Below are positions 14,485 through 18,871 of a stretch of DNA of 18,871 nucleotides, piece by piece (position 1 is the first letter of the stretch; each line of letters begins with the position of its first letter). The translations under genes and the position numbers were made by a program. The DNA is taken from NCBI GenBank assembly GCA_002369525.1, contig DFFN01000226.1:1-18871 (forward strand). The letters run 5' to 3'. The notes under the pieces were generated by a model, which was not told where the DNA came from, searched no databases, and was given only the letters and a program-made list of their open reading frames with translations. The DNA comes from Lachnoclostridium sp. UBA3775. Its GTDB lineage: Bacteria; Bacillota; Clostridia; Lachnospirales; Lachnospiraceae.

Positions 14485-14511
14485 AGGGGTGCCGGACTCC
14501 GGTGCCCCTTA
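14485..14511 (+). terminator. Strong hairpin between isomerase and foldase genes (terminator or attenuator-like)
   Basis: Bases 14485-14496 pair with 14500-14511 in a 12-bp stem (AAGGGG...CCCCTT, CCGG...CCGG and two G-U pairs) with a three-base ACT loop. It is followed on the plus strand by TAAAAAAC rather than a T-tract, so it is not a classical intrinsic terminator; it may be an mRNA 3' stabiliser or act on the next gene, whose ATG is 17 bases downstream. Confidence 0.55.
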
Positions 14512-14528
14512 AAAAACGGTAAGACTAA

Positions 14529-15689
14529 ATGGGTGAAGAAGAAAAAAAAGAAGTCATAGACAAACAGAAGGAAGAAACCATCTTGAGGACCACCAAGGTA
14601 CTTAAGGTGCTTTTTGTCGTGCTTGCGATTTCTGTGGTTATAATGCTGATCTACAGGCTTTCGGCAGAAAAAAAGAAAATAAGCGATACGACGCTTTACA
14701 TAATGGAAAACTCGGAAAAACACGTCGAATCCCTCGGAAAATACAAGGAGCTTACGTATGTAAGACAGGATACTCTTGTGACCGATGCGCAGATCGATGA
14801 AAAAATACAATCATATATCACACAGGGCATACGCTATGAAAAGCTCGATGACAGGATGGGAAGCCTGCTTGAGCCCGGAGATATCGTAAACTGTACCTAT
14901 GTTGCGGTTAAGGACGGCAACGAGATAGAAAAAAACACCGGTCTGTTTGAAATCGGCTCGGGAAAATTTGCCGAGTTTGAAAAGGCCTTGGTCGGACATG
15001 TTGTGGGGGATACGGTTGAGTTTAATGCCACCGTTCCCGCCGATTATGCTACCGCCGATGACAAGACGGCGCTTGAAGGAGAAAAGCTCAGCTTCTCGGT
15101 CACTCTTAACTATGTCTGCATCAGACATGTACCCGAGCTTAACGACAGCTTTGCGGCAGAGATAAGCGACGGCGAATGTATGAAGGTGGAAGAGCTGCAT
15201 GATTATTTCTATGAAAAAATGAGAAAACGCAAGGAAACCGAGGCCATGGCTGCGATCAAGAGCGAGCTTCTGGCAAAGGTGATCGCAGGTACAAGCTTCA
15301 AGAAGCTTGACGGCATGCTCGACCTCGATTTCGATAAAATGAAGGAATATTATGAAACCCTTGCAAAGACCAGGGGAAAAAGCCTTGAGGACTACCTGAA
15401 GGACGAAGTGGGCGTTGAGCCGGATAAGTGGAAGAATGATTGCAGAGAGCTGCTGCTTGAAAGCATAAAGGAAAGGCTTGTGCTTCAGCGCGTTGCCGAC
15501 AAGGAAAAGCTTAAGGTCAAGAAAAATTCCAAGGAATACAAGGAAATGATCGGAGAATACATGGCAAAGGACGGCTACAGCGATGAGGATAAGTACCTTT
15601 CGGATATAGGAGAGGACATAGTCCTTTGCAACATGACCTATGAGCTGGCGATCAAGTTCATCATGAGCACCGCAGTGCCCGAATCTTAA
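14529..15689 (+). CDS. Membrane-anchored trigger-factor-like peptidyl-prolyl isomerase
   Basis: The 386-residue protein has a cytoplasmic charged N-terminus, one TM segment (about 24-43) and an extracytoplasmic body. Residues about 112-198 form an FKBP-type domain (EPGDIVNCTYVAVKDG, IGSGKFAEFEKALVGHVVGD, EGEKLSFSVTLNYV). Residues about 200-380 resemble the helical C-terminal chaperone domain of trigger factor (PELNDSFAAEI, EELHDYFYEKMRKR, LVLQRVADKEKL). The ribosome-binding GFRxGxxP motif of true trigger factor is absent and a membrane anchor replaces that domain, so this is probably a folding helper for exported proteins, comparable in role to PrsA. It has only a weak SD (ggtaag), and the strong hairpin at 14485-14511 lies directly upstream. 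The location among wall and surface genes fits this role. Function is inferred from domains. Confidence 0.8.
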   Translation: MGEEEKKEVIDKQKEETILRTTKVLKVLFVVLAISVVIMLIYRLSAEKKKISDTTLYIMENSEKHVESLGKYKELTYVRQDTLVTDAQIDEKIQSYITQGIRYEKLDDRMGSLLEPGDIVNCTYVAVKDGNEIEKNTGLFEIGSGKFAEFEKALVGHVVGDTVEFNATVPADYATADDKTALEGEKLSFSVTLNYVCIRHVPELNDSFAAEISDGECMKVEELHDYFYEKMRKRKETEAMAAIKSELLAKVIAGTSFKKLDGMLDLDFDKMKEYYETLAKTRGKSLEDYLKDEVGVEPDKWKNDCRELLLESIKERLVLQRVADKEKLKVKKNSKEYKEMIGEYMAKDGYSDEDKYLSDIGEDIVLCNMTYELAIKFIMSTAVPES

Positions 15690-15716
15690 GATTTGTGTAA
15701 GATGGTCCCGGAAAAC

Positions 15717-15745
15717 TTGTAAAAAAAATTCCGATATGATATAAT
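15717..15745 (+). promoter_or_regulatory. Promoter of the Pro/Thr-rich membrane protein gene
   Basis: TTGTAA (15717-15722) and TATAAT (15740-15745) are 17 bases apart, with a TGA extension before the -10. The start near 15752 gives a leader of about 23 bases; SD AGGAG is at 15765-15769 before ATG 15775. Confidence 0.7.
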
Positions 15746-15774
15746 CACAGATAAGTTAATTTACAGGAGTAATT

Positions 15775-16437
15775 ATGTCTGAAGATAATAAAAATTTTGA
15801 TGAGGAGTCAGGCTTTAAAGCTTTTCTGGCTCATCCCCGGAAAAAACAGATGCTTGTTTTGACAGCGGTATTCGCAGCCTTGTTTCTGGGAACTCTTATC
15901 TGCGTGGCGGTTTTTGTAAAGCCCGCCTCGGCAAAGAAAAGCAGCAGTAATGAAAGTGCGGCGCAACCGAGTCCGGAGGCGACAAAGGCAGCGGAAGATG
16001 AGCAGAAGGAATCGGCTCCGAAAAGCAATATTCCGAAAAAAACTTCTCAGAACAACAAGTCCTCGCTTGATGTGACTCTGGTTCCCGGCTATGTTTTCCC
16101 GGATGATTCGATAGGCAATCCGAACTATAAGCCGACCCAGGCAGTTACTACGCCTGCCGGCACCGTAACAAAGAAACCGGTACCCACAAAGGCAGCGGAC
16201 CCGACACCAAAGCCTACAAAGGCGGCAGACCCGACACCGGTACCCACCGTCATTGATGCGAGCCCGACACCTGTCGATGTGATAACACCGGAACCGACGG
16301 TTGCCGACATAACGCCGGAGCCTACAACGGAGCCTGTTGAAACTGTTACGCCGGAACCTACGCAGCCTGCCGAAATAACACCGGAACCTACGGCAGAACC
16401 TGTTATCACCGAGGAAGCCGTAAACGAAAATCCTTAG
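15775..16437 (+). CDS. Membrane-anchored Pro/Thr-rich wall-spanning protein, function unknown
   Basis: The 220-residue protein has a charged cytoplasmic N-terminus (1-24), one TM segment (about 26-48) and an extracytoplasmic part of low complexity without any recognisable enzyme domain. Residues 55-105 are Ser/Lys/Glu-rich, then comes LDVTLVPGYVFPDDSIGNPNYKP, the only stretch that looks ordered, and from about 120 to the end a Pro/Thr/Glu tail with two copies of PTKAADPTP and four of TPEPT. The tail ends in EEAVNENP without a sorting signal. It may act as a wall-spanning spacer or a partner of other envelope proteins. The linker style matches that of the GH25 protein in this window. It has its own promoter, and only 31 bases separate it from the NfeD gene, so read-through is likely. 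Confidence 0.6.
   Translation: MSEDNKNFDEESGFKAFLAHPRKKQMLVLTAVFAALFLGTLICVAVFVKPASAKKSSSNESAAQPSPEATKAAEDEQKESAPKSNIPKKTSQNNKSSLDVTLVPGYVFPDDSIGNPNYKPTQAVTTPAGTVTKKPVPTKAADPTPKPTKAADPTPVPTVIDASPTPVDVITPEPTVADITPEPTTEPVETVTPEPTQPAEITPEPTAEPVITEEAVNENP
16183..16392 (+). repeat. Imperfect repeats coding PTKAADPTP and TPEPT motifs
   Basis: Two adjacent 30-base units (16183-16212 and 16213-16242) encode PTKAADPTPK and PTKAADPTPV. Four TPEPT-coding segments follow between 16285 and 16392. The composition resembles the repeat in the GH25 gene. Confidence 0.75.
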
Positions 16438-16468
16438 TTTTAAATAAATTAAAAGGAGGGAAAGGAAT

Positions 16469-16915
16469 ATGGGAATACTGTTCTGGATAATTCTGATGGT
16501 GATCCTTCTTGTCATCGAAGCCGCGACCTACGGCCTCGCAACCATATGGTTTGCCGCAGGAGCATTTGCCTCAGCCATTTTCTCAATCTTTGTAAAAGAT
16601 ATGGTATGGCTTGAGTGGGTGATATTCGCCGTCGTTTCCGCGATCACGCTTTTGCTGCTTCGTCCTTATGCTGTCGGAAAGCTGAAGGAAATGAACCGCA
16701 GAAACAAGACCGGAATCGATACATATATAGGCCAGACCGCAAAGGTGCTCGAGACCATAAACAATCTTGAGGGTGTCGGAAGGGCTGATTACAAGGGCCA
16801 GTCATGGGCTGCCCGTTCCAAGGATGATTCAAAGATCATTGAAAAAGACAAGCTTGTAAGAATACTTGAAATCAAAGGTGTAAACCTTATTGTAGAAGAG
16901 ATAAAGGAGGCTTAA
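16469..16915 (+). CDS. NfeD-like membrane protein (short form)
   Basis: The 148-residue protein has two to three membrane segments (about 3-22, 26-44 and 48-68) followed by a small soluble domain (about 85-145; YIGQTAKVLETINNLEG, GRADYKGQSWAARS, VRILEIKGVNLIVEEI) with the OB-fold pattern of NfeD C-terminal domains. The long-form N-terminal serine protease domain is absent, as in short NfeD proteins (YbbK-partner type). It is followed after 2 bases by the SPFH gene, whose SD AAAGGAGG lies in its last codons; this NfeD-SPFH pair is a known conserved unit thought to organise membrane microdomains. SD AGGAGGGAAAGG precedes its ATG. Confidence 0.88.
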   Translation: MGILFWIILMVILLVIEAATYGLATIWFAAGAFASAIFSIFVKDMVWLEWVIFAVVSAITLLLLRPYAVGKLKEMNRRNKTGIDTYIGQTAKVLETINNLEGVGRADYKGQSWAARSKDDSKIIEKDKLVRILEIKGVNLIVEEIKEA

Positions 16916-16917
16916 TC

Positions 16918-17871
16918 ATGGTTATACTTGATGCTACAACAGCAATTATCTGGATCGTTGTGATCGCAGTCATCGCACTGGTGATACTCGGCGGTTGCGT
17001 AAAAATCGTTCCTCAGGCTCAGGCATTTGTAATCGAACGTCTCGGAGGTTATCTTGCAACCTGGCATGTAGGAGTTCATTTCAAACTTCCGTTCTTTGAT
17101 TCCGTTGCAAGACGTGTGATCTTAAAGGAACAGGTTGTGGATTTCCCTCCTCAGCCGGTTATCACAAAGGATAATGTTACGATGAGAATCGATACCGTCG
17201 TATTCTTCCAGATCACGGATCCCAAGCTTTTTGCCTACGGTGTCGAAAACCCCATCATGGCAATTGAAAACCTTACGGCGACAACACTCCGTAACATAAT
17301 CGGCGATCTCGAACTCGATGAAACTCTTACTTCAAGAGAAACGATCAATACGAAGATGAGGGCAAATCTTGATGCCGCAACAGATCCCTGGGGAATCAAG
17401 GTAAACCGTGTTGAGCTTAAAAATATCATGCCTCCCGCAGCTATCCAGGATGCGATGGAGAAGCAGATGAAGGCAGAGCGTGAAAGACGTGAGGCCATCC
17501 TTATCGCAGAAGGCGAGAAGAAGTCCACCATCCTTATCGCAGAAGGTAAGAAGGAATCCGCAATCCTTGATGCGGAGGCTGAAAAGGAAGCAGCAATCCT
17601 TCGCGCAGAGGCTAAAAAGGAAGCAACCATCCGCGAGGCTGAAGGTCAGGCTGAGGCTATACTTGCAGTCCAGAAGGCAAACGCACAGGGTCTTATGTTC
17701 CTTAATGATGCTGCTCCCGTTGATGCTGTACTTAAGCTCAAGAGCCTTGAGGCTTTCGCAAAGGCTGCAGACGGTAAGGCTACCAAGATCATCATCCCTT
17801 CGGAAATCCAGAGCATCGCAGGTCTTGCCAGCGGTGTTGTAGAGGCTGCAAAGGGAGAAAAAAATCAGTAA
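16918..17871 (+). CDS. SPFH/stomatin-like protein (paraslipin, QmcA/YbbK type)
   Basis: The 317-residue protein has one N-terminal membrane segment (about 8-27), an SPFH/Band 7 domain (about 28-185; VPQAQAFVIERLGGYLATWHVGVHF, VVDFPPQPVITKDNV, LRNIIGDLELDETLTSR, WGIKVNRVELKNI) and a long charged helix with hendecad repeats (193-247), then a Gly/Ala/Ser C-terminus. The motif order is that of bacterial paraslipins. Such proteins form large ring-like oligomers at the membrane and work with NfeD partners. The gene is 2 bases after the NfeD gene and 24 bases before argF, so argF may share its transcript. Length and domains are normal. Confidence 0.93.
   Translation: MVILDATTAIIWIVVIAVIALVILGGCVKIVPQAQAFVIERLGGYLATWHVGVHFKLPFFDSVARRVILKEQVVDFPPQPVITKDNVTMRIDTVVFFQITDPKLFAYGVENPIMAIENLTATTLRNIIGDLELDETLTSRETINTKMRANLDAATDPWGIKVNRVELKNIMPPAAIQDAMEKQMKAERERREAILIAEGEKKSTILIAEGKKESAILDAEAEKEAAILRAEAKKEATIREAEGQAEAILAVQKANAQGLMFLNDAAPVDAVLKLKSLEAFAKAADGKATKIIIPSEIQSIAGLASGVVEAAKGEKNQ
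17494..17658 (+). repeat. 33-bp tandem repeat coding 11-residue helical units (5 copies)
   Basis: Five in-frame units of 33 bases encode [A/T]-I-x-x-A-E-x-x-x-[E/K]-x type hendecads (residues 193-247) in the SPFH protein. The first two units share the run ATCCTTATCGCAGAAGG exactly. Hendecads are normal for the long helix of this family. Confidence 0.85.
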
Positions 17872-17895
17872 ATATACAAAGGGAGACAATTTAAG

Positions 17896-18871
17896 ATGAT
17901 ACCCAATTCGATACTTAATCAGGAAGCTTTTCTCGGGAAAAGCTTCCTTACGCTTAAAGACTTTTCACCTGCAGAAATACTTTCTCTTATCGATCTTGCG
18001 GAAGACCTGAGAAAGAGAAAAAAGGCAGGACAGCGCCCCACGGGCTGTGAGGGCAAGAACATAGCCCTGATCTTTGAAAAGACCAGCACAAGGACCCGCT
18101 GTTCATTTGAAGTGGCTGCAGCGGATCTCGGCATGCATTCTACCTACCTTGATCCTTCGGCCTCACAGATCGGCAAAAAGGAAAGCATAAAAGATACTGC
18201 AAGAGTGCTCGGACGCATGTTTGACGGAATCGAATACCGCGGTTACGGACAGGAAATCGTTGAGGAGCTTGCAAAATATTCAGGCGTACCGGTATGGAAT
18301 GGTCTTACCAATGAATATCACCCTACCCAGATGCTTGCCGATGTGCTTACCATACGCGATAATTTCCGGCGCATCAAGGACATCAATCTGACATATATGG
18401 GCGATGCAAGATACAACACCGGAAATTCGCTTATGATAGTATGTTCAAAGCTCGGCATGAATTTTACCTGCTGTGCTCCGAAGAAATACTGGCCGAACAA
18501 AGCACTGATCGCAGAGTGCGAAGGCTTTGCGAAGGCTTCGGGAGCAGTGCTTAAATTTACCGAGGATGTGTTTGAAGGTACGGCAGACGCAAACGTTGTC
18601 TATACAGACGTTTGGGTTTCGATGGGCGAGCCCGATGAGGTATGGAATGAAAGAATCAACGATCTTCAGAAATACCGTGTGACCATGGATGTAATGAAGA
18701 ATGCCAGCTTTGACGCCATATTCCTGCATTGCCTGCCCGCTTTCCATGATGTTGAAACCGGAATCGGAAGGCAGATAAAGGCAAAGTTCGGACTTAATGA
18801 GATGGAGGTTACCGACAAGGTGTTTGAATCTCCATATTCAAAGGTATTCGACGAGGCCGAAAACCGCATGC
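17896..18871 (+). CDS. argF: Ornithine carbamoyltransferase, 3'-partial
   Basis: It makes citrulline from ornithine and carbamoyl phosphate. The first 325 residues are visible; the frame is still open at the window edge, and the usual length of about 330-340 means only a few residues are missing. Seen are the carbamoyl-phosphate motif STRTR (about 64-68), HPTQ (142-145), the ornithine-binding DxxxSMG form (DVWVSMGEPDE) and HCLPAFHD (from 278) with the active-site cysteine. The ATG has SD GGGAG 9 bases upstream and lies 24 bases after the SPFH gene, so it is probably cotranscribed or has a promoter inside that gene. Biosynthetic (argF) and catabolic (arcB, arginine deiminase pathway) forms cannot be separated without the neighbours to the right. 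Confidence 0.93.
   Translation, partial: MIPNSILNQEAFLGKSFLTLKDFSPAEILSLIDLAEDLRKRKKAGQRPTGCEGKNIALIFEKTSTRTRCSFEVAAADLGMHSTYLDPSASQIGKKESIKDTARVLGRMFDGIEYRGYGQEIVEELAKYSGVPVWNGLTNEYHPTQMLADVLTIRDNFRRIKDINLTYMGDARYNTGNSLMIVCSKLGMNFTCCAPKKYWPNKALIAECEGFAKASGAVLKFTEDVFEGTADANVVYTDVWVSMGEPDEVWNERINDLQKYRVTMDVMKNASFDAIFLHCLPAFHDVETGIGRQIKAKFGLNEMEVTDKVFESPYSKVFDEAENRM

Noticed and set aside
17494..17658. CRISPR-like periodic 33-bp repeat
   Set aside because: The units are in frame, encode hendecads of the SPFH helix and have no spacers.

Overview
The window (about 18.9 kb) looks like chromosomal DNA of a Gram-positive, low-to-mid GC member of the Clostridia, most probably Lachnospiraceae (a Butyrivibrio/Roseburia-type gut or rumen anaerobe). 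The reasons are strong AGGAGG-type ribosome binding sites, sigma-A type promoters (TTGACA/TATAAT), lipoproteins instead of periplasmic proteins, Pro-Thr-Glu surface linkers, a 7TMR-DISM-like diguanylate cyclase, an AraC-type sensor domain and a KTGD-type surface-protein tail. The assignment is inferred from protein style, not from a marker gene. No rRNA, tRNA, CRISPR array, transposase or phage gene was seen.

Layout. (1) 1-1951: a metal-uptake operon of the zinc type: ABC ATPase (left end missing), ZnuB-type permease and a cysteine-containing lipoprotein. The first ~55 residues of the ATPase look like a sugar-type (MalK/UgpC) ATPase and the rest like ZnuC, so the gene appears chimeric at its signature motif. 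(2) 2005-3599: a secreted surface protein behind a structured leader, convergent with an AraC-family sensor protein on the minus strand. Both appear to lose their C-termini at the same point near 2745. (3) 3641-7658: divergent promoters, a membrane diguanylate cyclase translationally overlapping fdhD, then a convergent RlmD/RumA-type 23S rRNA uracil methyltransferase. (4) 7660-11565: a clearly AT-richer block holding one apparent operon of four genes (lipoprotein, two unlike ABC-2-type permeases, BcrA-like ATPase) behind a good promoter and a leader with a four-codon ORF. This looks like an acquired export or self-protection cassette and is the best candidate for an undescribed system. (5) 11570-16437: envelope genes (membrane-anchored GH25 muramidase, membrane-anchored trigger-factor-like foldase, Pro/Thr-rich membrane-anchored protein) with an L-fucose-isomerase-family enzyme between them, driven by a near-consensus promoter. 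(6) 16469-18871: NfeD-like protein, SPFH/stomatin-like protein, then ornithine carbamoyltransferase running off the right end.

How the genes fit together. The metal-uptake genes form one unit. The diguanylate cyclase and FdhD overlap by 8 nt and are probably co-translated. The four-gene cassette has overlaps or short gaps throughout and should act as one membrane complex. NfeD and SPFH proteins are known partners in membrane microdomains. The isomerase is an isolated metabolic gene among envelope genes, and its substrate cannot be read from the context. The two apparent junctions in the first 3 kb (about 150-200 and about 2743-2750) should be checked for misassembly before any biology is built on them.
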